This document shows, piece by piece, positions 18,723-28,085 of a stretch of DNA of 64,000 nt (the stretch's first letter is position 1; every line of letters begins with the position of its first letter). A program made the position numbers and the translations under genes. The notes beneath the pieces are model-generated. The model was not told where the DNA came from. It ran no database searches and saw nothing but the letters and a program-made list of their open reading frames with translations. This DNA is from Microbacterium sp. M28 (lineage in GTDB: Bacteria > Actinomycetota > Actinomycetes > Actinomycetales > Microbacteriaceae). The stretch lies in NCBI RefSeq assembly GCF_025836995.1, contig NZ_CP107546.1, forward strand, positions 1 to 64,000, in the 5' to 3' direction.

Positions 18723-19166
18723 TCAACTCGCCGCGAGCCGGATCCGCTCCGCCAGGAATGCGAGGTCGGCATCCGTGAGGTCGGTCACGGCGTACGACGT
18801 CGGCCACACGGTGCCCTCGTCGAGATTCGCGATGGTCTCGAAGCCGAACGTCGCGTACCGGACTTTGAACTTCGTCGCGGGCTGGAAGAAGCACAGCACC
18901 TTGCCGTCCTTGCCCCACGCCGGCATGCCGTAGTACGTGCGCGGCACCAGGTGCGGGGCGTTCTCGCCGACCAGCTCGTGCAGCTTCGTGGCGAGAGTCC
19001 GATCGGGCTCGGCGAGCTCTGCGATCTTCGCCAGCACCTCGGCCTCGCCCTCGGCGCGGCGCTCCTCCGGCGTCTTCTTCGCGCGCGAACGCGCGGTCTT
19101 CTTCTCGGCCGCCGCGGCCTTCATGGCCTCGCGTTCTTCGCCGGTGAAGTTCTTCGTCTCGGACAT
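18723..19166 (-). CDS. DUF1801-type iron-chaperone-like protein
   Basis: 147 residues: a Lys/Ala/Glu-rich helical N terminus (about 1-50) followed by a DUF1801/YdhG-like domain with YYGMPAWGKDGKVLCFFQPATKFKVRYATFGF. Some members are called iron chaperones, but the biochemical role is weakly established. ATG 19166 follows GAGGA. No linked partner is evident. Confidence 0.8.
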   Translation of the reverse strand: MSETKNFTGEEREAMKAAAAEKKTARSRAKKTPEERRAEGEAEVLAKIAELAEPDRTLATKLHELVGENAPHLVPRTYYGMPAWGKDGKVLCFFQPATKFKVRYATFGFETIANLDEGTVWPTSYAVTDLTDADLAFLAERIRLAAS

Positions 19167-19269
19167 CGGTTCCTCCTCGGGCTGGTTGTGAGATCAGCCT
19201 ATGGATGCCGATGGCGGGGCGCTTCTCCATTCCTGATCGATGCGCGGGACGCATCGGACCAGGACGCGT

Positions 19270-19500
19270 TCAGGAGAACGAGGACGTCACCTTGGAGACC
19301 TGCGCCGCCCGCGAGTCGTCCTCGCTGGCGAGAACGCCGCCGTTCGCGACGAAGTCGGCGGCGACCTCCTCGAACATGATGCGCACGTCCTGGCGTCGCG
19401 CGCCGAGGGCGTCGACCGCGGCATCCGTGACCGCTTCGGCGAAGGCGCGGCGCTGATCGACGGAACGGCCAGGCAGAAGTTCGACTCTGATGTTCGGCAT
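19270..19500 (-). CDS. 4-oxalocrotonate tautomerase-family protein
   Basis: 76 residues starting MPNIRVELLPGRS; Pro2, exposed after removal of Met, is the catalytic base of this superfamily. The length fits a small beta-alpha-beta subunit that assembles as a multimer. The substrate is unknown. TAGGCT lies 6 nt before the ATG (leaderless). It is divergent from the NUDIX gene. Confidence 0.88.
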   Translation of the reverse strand: MPNIRVELLPGRSVDQRRAFAEAVTDAAVDALGARRQDVRIMFEEVAADFVANGGVLASEDDSRAAQVSKVTSSFS

Positions 19501-19558
19501 GGCAGAAGCCTAGGACACCAGGGCCGACCGGCCATGCGCCGACCGCTACTGTGAGTGG

Positions 19559-19981
19559 ATGGACCTGAGAGTCGCCGCCTACGCGGTCGTCACCGATGAC
19601 GATGACCGGATCCTCCTCGCCCGATGGACCGAAGGCCGTCGCGCGGCCTGGACGATGCCCGGCGGGGGCCTCGAGGCCGGGGAGGACCCGGAGGACGCGG
19701 TGCGGCGCGAGCTGCGCGAGGAGACCGGCTACACCGTGCAGGTGGGCGAGCTGCTCGGCATCCATTCCCGCGTGATCCCGGCCGGTCGCCGTGTGCACAA
19801 GGCCGACGTCCCGCTGCACACCCTGCGGATCCTGTATCGCGCCCGTGTCACCGGCGGACGCCTGCGTTTCGAACGGGACGGTTCGACCGACATGGCCGGA
19901 TGGTTCGACGTGCCAGCGGTAGCGGAGCTCCAGCGGGTCAAGCTCGTCGACATCGCGCTGCGGATGGCCGGCATCCTCTAG
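19559..19981 (+). CDS. NUDIX hydrolase
   Basis: 140 residues with a complete Nudix box, GGGLEAGEDPEDAVRRELRE followed by ETGY (about 40-63), which coordinates metal and cleaves nucleoside diphosphates linked to another moiety. The substrate is unknown. TACTGT lies 6 nt before the ATG, indicating a leaderless mRNA. Confidence 0.9.
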   Translation: MDLRVAAYAVVTDDDDRILLARWTEGRRAAWTMPGGGLEAGEDPEDAVRRELREETGYTVQVGELLGIHSRVIPAGRRVHKADVPLHTLRILYRARVTGGRLRFERDGSTDMAGWFDVPAVAELQRVKLVDIALRMAGIL

Positions 19982-19985
19982 CCGG

Positions 19986-20468
19986 TCAGCTGCGCGGCTT
20001 CTCCGGCTCGGAGATGTCGGCGACCGTCGCGCCGTAGGCGGCGATCAGGGCATCGGCGTCGACGAACAGGCTGTATCCGTGGGCACCGGCGCCCATGGCG
20101 ACGCGCTGGCCGACGATGGACGCGTCGGCGAAGACGGGCCAGTCCGTGGTGCTGCCGATCGGGACGATCGTACCGCGCTCGTAGCCGGTCGCCGCGAGGG
20201 CGAGCTCCGGTTCTGGCAGACGCAGCTTGTTGACCCCGACCACCGCGCGCAGCTTCGGCCACGAGATCGACCGGCCGCCGGGGACCAGCGCGAACAGGTA
20301 CGTGTCATCGGATCGTTTGACGACGAGCGTCTTCACGATCCCGGAGGGTTGAATGCCGAGGATCTCTGCGGCTTCGTGGAGACTGCGTGCCTGCGGCCGC
20401 TCGCGGATCTCGATCTCGAGACCACGGGCGGCCGCAGCATCCTTGACCCTGGAGTGCGGGTCGGTCAC
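19986..20468 (-). CDS. YbaK/EbsC-family aminoacyl-tRNA deacylase
   Basis: 160 residues of the YbaK/ProX editing fold: GIKTLVVK-like strand IVKTLVVKRSDD (about 41-52) with its conserved Lys, and the GSTTDWPVFADASI and MGAGAHGYSLFVDADALI motifs. Such proteins hydrolyse mischarged tRNA in trans. The GTG start at 20468 is chosen because it overlaps the stop of the preceding gene (GTGA), implying coupling; the open frame upstream is only coding shadow. Confidence 0.88.
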   Translation of the reverse strand: MTDPHSRVKDAAAARGLEIEIRERPQARSLHEAAEILGIQPSGIVKTLVVKRSDDTYLFALVPGGRSISWPKLRAVVGVNKLRLPEPELALAATGYERGTIVPIGSTTDWPVFADASIVGQRVAMGAGAHGYSLFVDADALIAAYGATVADISEPEKPRS

Positions 20469-20950
20469 GCGTTCGGCGCGGACAGCGGGTCGTCCGCGAC
20501 CCACAGCTCGTCGTCGGCGCGCAGGGCCTGCCATGCGGCGTACAGGACGCCGATCGCGGCGGCGGCACCGAGGACGATCGCGACGACCGAGCCCAGACCA
20601 GGGCCGCTCTTCTTCGCGGGGACGATGGTGACGCCGTGACGCTTCGCGTTGGCGATGTCCCACGCGGAGAGGGCCGAGCCGACCACGCCGCCGACGACGG
20701 GAACGAGCTTGTCGTCCATGACGTGCTTGCCGAAGCGCACGCTCTGGTCTACGACCGGAGCGACCCGGCGCTTGTAGGCGTCCTGGACGACAGGCACGAC
20801 CTGTTCGCTGTTGAGCTTGCCGAGCTGGCGGCCGGCCTCACGAGCGACGTCCGCGGCCTGTCCGACGAGCACCTGCTGGGTCTCCCACAGCTTGTTCGCG
20901 TCATTCTGCAGACGGCGCAGTTCCTTCTTCCGCTTTCGGCTGAGGCTCAC
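20465..20950 (-). CDS. Conserved actinobacterial membrane-anchored protein
   Basis: 161 residues: a basic helical start (SRKRKKELRRLQNDANKLWETQ), a long amphipathic stretch, then one transmembrane helix (about 119-140). Similar proteins are often labelled DNA helicase in databases, but no helicase motif is present. GTG 20950 is chosen because AGGAGA lies 5-6 nt upstream; an ATG at 20998 lacks a site. It is coupled to the YbaK gene. Function unknown. Confidence 0.78.
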   Translation of the reverse strand: MSLSRKRKKELRRLQNDANKLWETQQVLVGQAADVAREAGRQLGKLNSEQVVPVVQDAYKRRVAPVVDQSVRFGKHVMDDKLVPVVGGVVGSALSAWDIANAKRHGVTIVPAKKSGPGLGSVVAIVLGAAAAIGVLYAAWQALRADDELWVADDPLSAPNA

Positions 20951-21110
20951 GATGCTCTCCTGTCCATTGGAGTACGGGTTCCCCATCATGCCAGACATGA
21001 CTGGATGCGGGCAGAGATTGTGGCCACCCTTGCCAGGACCCTTCGATCGCGCTAAGCGATCAGGCGGGCCATCCAGGCCATTCGTCGCGTCGCTCTGCGA
21101 GAATGGAGGA

Positions 21111-21668
21111 ATGCCTCACGCTTCGCACGTCGCAACCCTGCACACCAACCACGGCGACATCGTCGTCAACCTCTTCGGCGACCACGCCCCGAAGACCGTC
21201 GCGAACTTCGTCGGCCTCGCCGACGGTTCCCGGGACTGGACCCACCCCGCCACCGGCAAGCCCGGCGAGGGTCCCCTCTACAAGGACGTCATCTTCCACC
21301 GCATCATCCCGAACTTCATGATCCAGGGCGGCGACCCGCTCGGTCAGGGCGTCGGCGGCCCCGGCTACAACTTCAATGACGAGATCCACCCGGAACTGAA
21401 CTTCAACGAGCCCTACATGCTCGCCATGGCGAACGCGGGCCTGCGTCGCAACGCGATCACCGGTGAGCTCGAGGGCACCAACGGCTCGCAGTTCTTCATC
21501 ACGACGGACCCGACCACCTGGCTGATGGGCAAGCACACGATCTTCGGCGAGGTCGCCGACGACGCCTCGCGCGCCGTGGTCGACGCGATCTCCGCCGTCC
21601 CGACCGCCGCCGGCGACCGTCCGATCGAGCCCGTCGTGCTGCAGTCGATCGACATCGTCGCGGCCTGA
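21111..21668 (+). CDS. Cyclophilin-type peptidyl-prolyl cis-trans isomerase
   Basis: 185 residues, cytoplasmic (no signal peptide). The cyclophilin active-site motifs are present: VIFHRIIPNFMIQGGDP (about 61-77) with the catalytic Arg, NGSQFFIT (about 124-131), and WLMGKHTIFGEV (about 138-149). It catalyses proline isomerisation during folding. The ATG at 21111 is preceded by GGAGGA. Actinobacteria commonly carry this gene near the rhomboid and crgA genes, as here. Confidence 0.95.
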   Translation: MPHASHVATLHTNHGDIVVNLFGDHAPKTVANFVGLADGSRDWTHPATGKPGEGPLYKDVIFHRIIPNFMIQGGDPLGQGVGGPGYNFNDEIHPELNFNEPYMLAMANAGLRRNAITGELEGTNGSQFFITTDPTTWLMGKHTIFGEVADDASRAVVDAISAVPTAAGDRPIEPVVLQSIDIVAA

Positions 21669-21690
21669 CCGACCGTACGCGCCGATCCGG

Positions 21691-22584
21691 ATGACGAACA
21701 CCGAATTCACGAGCAATCGTGACAACTTCTGCTATCGGCATCCGGATCGGCAGAGCTTCGTGCTCTGCCAGCGCTGCCTGCGCACCATCTGCCCCGAGTG
21801 CCAGACGCAGGCCGCTGTCGGCGTGATCTGCCCCGAGTGCCTCAAGGAGCAGAAGCAGAACCGCACTCCCGCCCAGAAGAAGGCTGATCGCCGCTGGAAC
21901 GGCGGCCGCTCGATCCTGGCGCCGGCCACCGGCAAGCCGATCGTCACCTACGCGATCATCGCCGTCACGGCGTTCATCTGGCTACTGACCCTGATTCCCG
22001 GTATCGGCGCGAGCATCCAAGGCGCCCTGCTCTTCAACGCGGTCTATCTGTACCCCGATCTCAACGGCGGCGTCTTCGAACCGTGGCGCGTGCTCACTGC
22101 GGCCCTGGTGCACAGCAGCAGCATCTGGCACATCGGCTTCAACATGCTCTCGCTCTGGGTGATCGGACGCACCCTGGAGCCGATGCTGGGGCGCTGGCGA
22201 TTCCTGACGCTCTATGTGCTCAGCGCGGTCGGCGGCTCGGTCGCCGTGGCATGCATCGACCCGCTGCAGTCGGTCGTCGGCGCCTCCGGCGCCGTGTTCG
22301 GCCTGTTCGGCGCGCTGATCATCATCGGTCGGCATATGGGCGCGAACATCACCGGCATCCTGGTGATCATCGGCCTCAACCTGGTGATCGGATTCATCCC
22401 CGGCTTCAACATCGCCTGGCAGGCGCACATCGGCGGGGCGGTCGTGGGACTGCTCGTGGCGCTCATCTTCACCCGAACCCGTCGCCGTGACCAACGGGTG
22501 TGGCAGATCCTGTGGCTCGTCGCGCTCGGTCTCGTGCTCGTCGCGCTGCTGGCGTTCGTCCCCCCAGCGGTCCTGCTCGCCTGA
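21691..22584 (+). CDS. Rhomboid-family intramembrane serine protease with zinc-finger N terminus
   Basis: 297 residues. The cytoplasmic N terminus has paired cysteines and a histidine (CYRHPDR, CQRC, CPEC, CPEC; about 14-50), a B-box-like zinc-binding region. Six or seven membrane helices follow. The catalytic dyad is Ser199 in GASGAVFGLFG and His246 in WQAHIGG. It cleaves transmembrane substrates; targets are unknown. A DnaA-box cluster and a strong terminator follow it. Confidence 0.93.
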   Translation: MTNTEFTSNRDNFCYRHPDRQSFVLCQRCLRTICPECQTQAAVGVICPECLKEQKQNRTPAQKKADRRWNGGRSILAPATGKPIVTYAIIAVTAFIWLLTLIPGIGASIQGALLFNAVYLYPDLNGGVFEPWRVLTAALVHSSSIWHIGFNMLSLWVIGRTLEPMLGRWRFLTLYVLSAVGGSVAVACIDPLQSVVGASGAVFGLFGALIIIGRHMGANITGILVIIGLNLVIGFIPGFNIAWQAHIGGAVVGLLVALIFTRTRRRDQRVWQILWLVALGLVLVALLAFVPPAVLLA

Positions 22585-22602
22585 TCTGCCGTGTGCACAG
22601 GG

Positions 22603-22655
22603 TGTGAATAACACCGGTGTAATTCTCCCCACCCTGTGGATGAGCCTGTGGATAA
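22603..22655. promoter_or_regulatory. Cluster of three DnaA boxes outside oriC
   Basis: TGTGAATAA (22603-22611, one mismatch), TGTGGATGA (22635-22643, one mismatch) and TGTGGATAA (22647-22655, perfect), all in the same orientation. The last two, 12 bp apart, mirror the 11-bp spaced pair at 1949/1960 in oriC. It lies between convergent rhomboid and crgA genes. Confidence 0.65.
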
Positions 22656-22675
22656 CTCTCCGTCGGCGCCAACGG

Positions 22676-22710
22676 AAGAACCCCCTCACGGATGCCGTGA
22701 GGGGGTTCTT
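22676..22710. terminator. Bidirectional terminator between rhomboid and crgA genes
   Basis: A perfect 16-bp stem (AAGAACCCCCTCACGG and its complement) around a 3-nt loop. Ends in TTCTT on + and AAGAA on -, fitting termination of both convergent genes. Confidence 0.85.
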
Positions 22711-22728
22711 CGCACAAGACGTGGGGTG

Positions 22729-22968
22729 TCAGCGCCAGCGCGTGGTCATCAGGAAGCCGATCAGCGCGATGCCGAGACCGATCGCGAGGTTCCAGGACTG
22801 GATGCCGGGGATCGGCCACTGCATGCCGGAGATGTAGAAGACGAGGATCCAGGCGAGGCCCAGCAGCATGAAGCCGATCATGACGGGCTTGAACCACACG
22901 GCGTTGGGCGCCTGCTCGCCTTCAGCGCGCTCGACGACGGGTTCTTCGCTCTTACGGTCTCGTGCCAT
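22729..22968 (-). CDS. crgA: Cell division protein CrgA
   Basis: 79 residues: hydrophilic N terminus and two transmembrane helices (about 29-48 and 58-76), ending TTRWR, the CrgA pattern. CrgA is a small actinobacterial septum protein that interacts with FtsZ-ring and peptidoglycan-synthesis partners. The ATG at 22968 is supported by TAGAAT 7 nt upstream (leaderless). Its location beside the PknB/RodA block matches mycobacterial gene order. Confidence 0.92.
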   Translation of the reverse strand: MARDRKSEEPVVERAEGEQAPNAVWFKPVMIGFMLLGLAWILVFYISGMQWPIPGIQSWNLAIGLGIALIGFLMTTRWR

Positions 22969-23048
22969 GGGGGCCATTCTACCCATGTGTCCTGCGATCG
23001 CCCGAGCCATCGGGCCGACGCACACGTCGAGCGGATAGGATCGCGCCT

Positions 23049-23831
23049 GTGACAGCATCCGTCGTGCCCGAGAAGCGTCGCGCCCGACGTCCGCGTCAGC
23101 GCGCGACGTTCACGAGCGTGCTCGGCGAACTCCTGCTCACGGCGGGTGTCCTGGTCATGCTCTTCGTCGCGTGGCAGATGTGGATCGGTGACATCATCAT
23201 CAGCGCGCAGCACAACGCCGAGGGCGCCGCCGTCTCCGAGGAATGGGCCAGCGCGCCCGCCCCCGAGCCGCCTCCGGTGATCACCGACGACACCGGTGAG
23301 ACGTTGTACGAGCCGCCGATCCTGCCGCATCCCGGTGACGGCGAGGAGTTCGCGCGGATGCTCATCCCTCGGTTCGGCGGCGACTACAACGTCGCCATCG
23401 CCGGCGGCACCAGTCGCGCGGTCACGCTCGACAAGATCGGCATCGGACTCTACGAGCAGTCGAAGATGCCGGGTGAGGTCGGCAACTTCTCCCTCGCCGG
23501 GCACCGCACCACCTGGGGCAAGCCGTTCAACAAGATCGACAAGCTCAGGACCGGTGACGCGATCGTCGTCGAGACGCCGGAGGGCTGGTACACCTATCGC
23601 TTCCGCACGCTCGAGTACGTGACGCCCACGCAGGTCGACGTGCTGCTGGACGTGCCGCAGATGCCCGGCGTCCAGACCGGCGAACGCTACATCACCCTCA
23701 CCGCGTGCTCGCCGCTGTACTCGCTCGCCGAACGCATCGTCGCCTACGGTGTGTTCGAGGGCTTCCAGCCGCGTGCCGAGGGTCCACCCGAATCGCTGGC
23801 GCCCGTCGAAGTCGCCCCGCCGTCCCTCTAA
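23049..23831 (+). CDS. Class E sortase
   Basis: 260 residues: cytoplasmic basic N terminus, one membrane anchor (about 24-47), then the sortase beta-barrel. Catalytic residues are visible as His152 (AGHRTTWG), Cys220 (TLTACSPLYS) and Arg in SLAERIVAYG. It attaches LPXTG-like surface proteins to the wall; no substrate lies next to it. TAGGAT 7 nt before the GTG indicates a leaderless start. It appears to head a short operon with the 51-residue membrane peptide and pabA/trpG. Confidence 0.93.
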   Translation: MTASVVPEKRRARRPRQRATFTSVLGELLLTAGVLVMLFVAWQMWIGDIIISAQHNAEGAAVSEEWASAPAPEPPPVITDDTGETLYEPPILPHPGDGEEFARMLIPRFGGDYNVAIAGGTSRAVTLDKIGIGLYEQSKMPGEVGNFSLAGHRTTWGKPFNKIDKLRTGDAIVVETPEGWYTYRFRTLEYVTPTQVDVLLDVPQMPGVQTGERYITLTACSPLYSLAERIVAYGVFEGFQPRAEGPPESLAPVEVAPPSL

Positions 23832-23841
23832 GGAGCCCCTG

Positions 23842-23993
23842 ATGTATGCAGCTCTCTGGCGCATCCTCCCCGGGCCGTGGTGGCTGCGGGTGCTCATCCT
23901 CCTCGTCGCGGTCGCCGCGATCCTCTACGGGCTGTTCTTCTACGTCTTCCCGTGGATCGCGCCGATCATCACCCCAGGCGAGGTCGACCTGGA

Positions 23994-23997
<4 letters not shown>
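23842..23997 (+). CDS. Small single-pass membrane protein
   Basis: 51 residues with an AGGAG site and one transmembrane helix (about 14-42, LRVLILLVAVAAILYGLFFYV). Equivalent mini-proteins sit between the sortase and glutamine-amidotransferase genes in related actinobacteria. Its stop overlaps the next start (ATGA). Function unknown. Confidence 0.82.
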
Positions 23998-24625
<628 letters not shown>

Positions 24626-24644
<19 letters not shown>

Positions 24645-26338
24645 CGCAGCTCGACCGTGGAGTGCACCGGCACGTCGCCGGGGGCCAGAGACATCGAGGT
24701 CACCGTCGGCGGGTTCACCGCGGGGCAGCTGGTGTCCGCGGTCGGGACGGCGGTGAGGCCGAGGCCTTCGAGCTCCTCCGTCGCGGCATCCAGCGTGAAG
24801 CCGCTGAGGTCGCGCAGGGTGACCGAGCCGCTGGCGACGACGAGGTCGACGATCGTCCCCGGTGCCACCTCGGCGTTCTCCTCTTCGCTGGCCTCGAGCA
24901 CGATCCCCGCCGCCTGGTCCTTGTCGTTGACGCGCCGGATCGTGCCCAGTTGGAGCCCGGCGTCCTCCAGCGATTTCTGCGCGTCGGCCTGCGACATGGT
25001 GACCAGGCGCGGGACGACGACCATCTCGGCGCCGCTGGAGACGTAGACCGTGATCTCGGTACCCGGTTCCACCGTCGTGCCCTCGGTCGGGTCGGTTCGT
25101 GTGACGTTGCCCTCGGCGATGCTCGCGGACGTCTCCTCCACGAGCCTCGTGGTGAGTCCGAGATCGTCGAGCTCCTCCGTCGCCGCGGCGACCGTGAAGC
25201 CGCTCAGCTCGGGGACGGTGCGCGACGAGGTCTGCACACTGGGCCCCTGAACGGTGACGACCCAGAACAGCACGGACGCCAGCAGCACGGCGAGCAGCGC
25301 GACGCCGGCCCAGATCCAGGCCACCGGCGGACCGGCCTGCGTGCGCGCCATGGTGGTGTCGCTGGAGAGCTGGCGCAGCGTGCGAGCCGTCTCCTGCGCA
25401 GCCCGAGGGCTGGGGCCGTACAGTTCGCTCGTCAGGGCGCCGATCTGCTTCTTGCTCGGCGCCTTGCCGCCGAAGGCGGTGTCCAGCGCGGTGCGGAAGC
25501 TCGCGGCATCCGGATACCGCTGATACGGGTCCTTCGCCAGGGCGCGCAGCACGATCGGATCGAGGGCCGCGGGGGACAGCTCGTTGACGTCTGTCGGCGG
25601 AGCCGGGGTCTCGCTGACGTGCTGGTACGCGACGGCGACCGGCGAGTCGCCGCGGAACGGCTGGCGTCCGGTCAGCAGCTCGTACAGGACCACACCGGTC
25701 GAGTACAGGTCGGTGCGGGCGTCGACGGGTTCGCCCTTGGCCTGCTCGGGCGAGAAGTATGCGGCCGTGCCGATGATCTGCGTCGTCTCGGCGACCGTCG
25801 ACGACGAATCGGAGACCGCGCGGGCGATGCCGAAGTCCATGACCTTGATCGAGCCCTTGGGCGTCACCATGACGTTGCCCGGCTTGATGTCGCGGTGGAT
25901 GACACCGGCCTTGTGCGAGTACTCCAGGGCTTCCAGGATGCCGTCGACGTAGCGCACGGCATCCGCCGCCGGGACGGGGCCGTTGGAGATGATCGTCTTC
26001 AGCAGCGTGCCCTGGACGAGCTCCATCACGATGTACGGGACGGGTTGCGCCGCCGAGTCGTCCTCGCCGGCATCGAACACGCGCACGATCGAGGGATGGG
26101 ACATCCGCGACGCGGACTGCGCCTCCAGCCGGAACCGCGTGCGGAACGCCGTGTCGCGCGCGAGCTCGGGATCGAGGATCTTGATCGCGACCTCGCGGCC
26201 CAGCGTCAGATCGTGCCCGCGGTAGACCTTCGCCATGCCACCGTGGCCGATGAGCTCGTCGACGCGGTAACGTCCCGCGAGGACACGTTGCTCTGTGGAC
26301 ACGGACGACCCCCTGTTAGACACCGGCTGACTGCTCAC
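24626..26338 (-). CDS. pknB: Serine/threonine protein kinase PknB with PASTA domains
   Basis: 570 residues. Cytoplasmic Hanks-type kinase with Lys53 in [13 protein letters not shown] (Asp150) and DFG (168-170). A transmembrane helix (about 344-367) leads to three extracellular PASTA repeats, which sense muropeptides or lipid II. M. tuberculosis PknB has four repeats. It regulates growth and division by phosphorylating wall-synthesis proteins. The GTG at 26338 is 4 bp after the pknA stop; an in-frame GTG 12 codons later is possible. Last gene of the fhaA-to-pknB operon. Confidence 0.95.
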
Positions 26339-26342
26339 CAGG

Positions 26343-28085
26343 CTACCCTTCGGCGTCGCCGCCCGCGTCTACCGCGCCATCGACGTCCGCACCCGGAAGC
26401 TCGGTCGCCGCGGGCTGGATCGGTGCGGTCAGCTGGGGGGAGCTCCCGGTTGGCCGGTCGCCGCCGCAGAACGCCTGGTACGTCGCCGTGACGTTCTGTC
26501 CGGCCTTGTCCGCACCGATCGTGATCTCGGCGCTGCGCTCGGCTGGCGTGAAGCTGCGGGTCGTCGTGCCGTCGGCGAACGTCGCGTTCGTGATGGTGAC
26601 CTCGTACGCGCTCAGCGCCGGCACACCGGACGGGCAGGTGTAGTTCGTCCAGTTCAGCATGACCTTCGCACCGGCGACCGCCTCGCCGCCGAGGGTCGGC
26701 GCGGAGCTCGGCGGGCTCACGGTGATGACATCGCCGAACAGCGTCAGTGTCAGCGCGGTGCCAGGTTCGACCATTCCGCCGGGCTCGACGCTCTGCACGG
26801 TGCCCTTCTGCTCCGGCGAGGAAGCAGGCGTGCTGCCGGTGACGCAGCTGGCATCGAGCCCTGCGGCATCCGCCGCGGTGACGGCCTGGTCGCAGGTCAT
26901 GCCGACCAGACCGAGCTCGCCGACGTTGACGCGCGGGTCCTCCGTCGGCGTGGGGTCGGGGGTCGGCGTCTGCGACTGCGTGGTCGGCGGAGGCGTCGTG
27001 GGCTTCTCCTCCGGGTCGCCGGAGAGCAGCGCGATGATGGTGCCGCCGACGGCGAGCAGCAGGATCACGATGAGCGCGATCAGCGGCCACGTCCACGGGC
27101 TGCGCTTCTTCTTCTTCTCCTCTTCGACGGCGTCGTCCGTCTCGAGGGCGGCGGTCGTCGTGAGGATGCGTGTCGCGTCGTCGCCCGAGGCGTCCATCAT
27201 GCGGGTCGCGTCATCGGCGACGCCGCCGGTGGCGATCGCCGGCACGGCGATCGCCGCGGAGTTCAGATCGCCGCGGCGCAGTGCCTGAGCCGCGCGAGCG
27301 ACGGTCGCGGCCGAGCTCGGCCGGTCGGCCGGCTTCTTCGTGATCATCGCCATCACGAGGTTCTGCACGGGGATCGGCACGGTCGGCGGCAGCGGCGGCG
27401 GCTGCTCGTTGATCTGCGCCATCGCGATCGCGACCTGGGACTCGCCGGTGAACGGACGCTTGCCCGCCAGGGACTCGTACGCCACGATGCCGAGCGAGTA
27501 GATGTCGGTCGCAGGGGATGCCGGGTGGCCGGACGCCTGCTCGGGCGACAGGTACTGCACCGTGCCCATCACCTGACCGGTCGCCGTCAGCGGCACCTGG
27601 TCGGCGATGCGGGCGATGCCGAAGTCGGTGATCTTGACGCGCCCGTCCGGCGTGATCAGCAGGTTGCCCGGCTTGATGTCGCGGTGCACGAGGCCGGCGG
27701 CGTGCGCGGCCTGCAGCGCAGCAGCGGTCTGCGCGACGATGTCCAGCGTCTTGTCCGCGCTCAGGGCGCCGTCGCGCTCGAGGACGGTGGAGAGCGCCTC
27801 GCCGGGCACCAACTCCATGACGAGGTAGGCGCTGCCGTTCTCCTCGCCGTAGTCGAACACGCTGGCGATGCCCTCGTGGTTGACGAGTGCGGCGTGCCGG
27901 GCCTCGGCGCGGAAGCGCTCGAGGAAGCCCGGATCCCCCATGTACTCGTCCTTGAGGATCTTGATGGCGACTGTTCGGCCGATCACATGATCGGTCGCCT
28001 CCCAGACCTCGCCCATGCCGCCGATCGCGATTCGCGACTGGAGCTCGTACCGTCCACCGAACGACACACCCTGCGTCGGCCTCAT
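26343..28085 (-). CDS. pknA: Serine/threonine protein kinase PknA-like, with extracellular domain
   Basis: 580 residues. Kinase domain with Lys42, HRDIKPGN (Asp136) and DFG (154-156); a transmembrane helix near 335-360 after an [11 protein letters not shown] stop-transfer. Outside is a Pro/Thr linker (about 365-390), a PASTA-like unit (about 395-460) and a fibronectin-III-like sandwich with two cysteines (about 462-560). Mycobacterial PknA has almost no extracellular part, so this ectodomain is notable. Its ATG overlaps the pbpA stop (ATGA). Confidence 0.92.
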   Translation of the reverse strand: MRPTQGVSFGGRYELQSRIAIGGMGEVWEATDHVIGRTVAIKILKDEYMGDPGFLERFRAEARHAALVNHEGIASVFDYGEENGSAYLVMELVPGEALSTVLERDGALSADKTLDIVAQTAAALQAAHAAGLVHRDIKPGNLLITPDGRVKITDFGIARIADQVPLTATGQVMGTVQYLSPEQASGHPASPATDIYSLGIVAYESLAGKRPFTGESQVAIAMAQINEQPPPLPPTVPIPVQNLVMAMITKKPADRPSSAATVARAAQALRRGDLNSAAIAVPAIATGGVADDATRMMDASGDDATRILTTTAALETDDAVEEEKKKKRSPWTWPLIALIVILLLAVGGTIIALLSGDPEEKPTTPPPTTQSQTPTPDPTPTEDPRVNVGELGLVGMTCDQAVTAADAAGLDASCVTGSTPASSPEQKGTVQSVEPGGMVEPGTALTLTLFGDVITVSPPSSAPTLGGEAVAGAKVMLNWTNYTCPSGVPALSAYEVTITNATFADGTTTRSFTPAERSAEITIGADKAGQNVTATYQAFCGGDRPTGSSPQLTAPIQPAATELPGADVDGAVDAGGDAEG

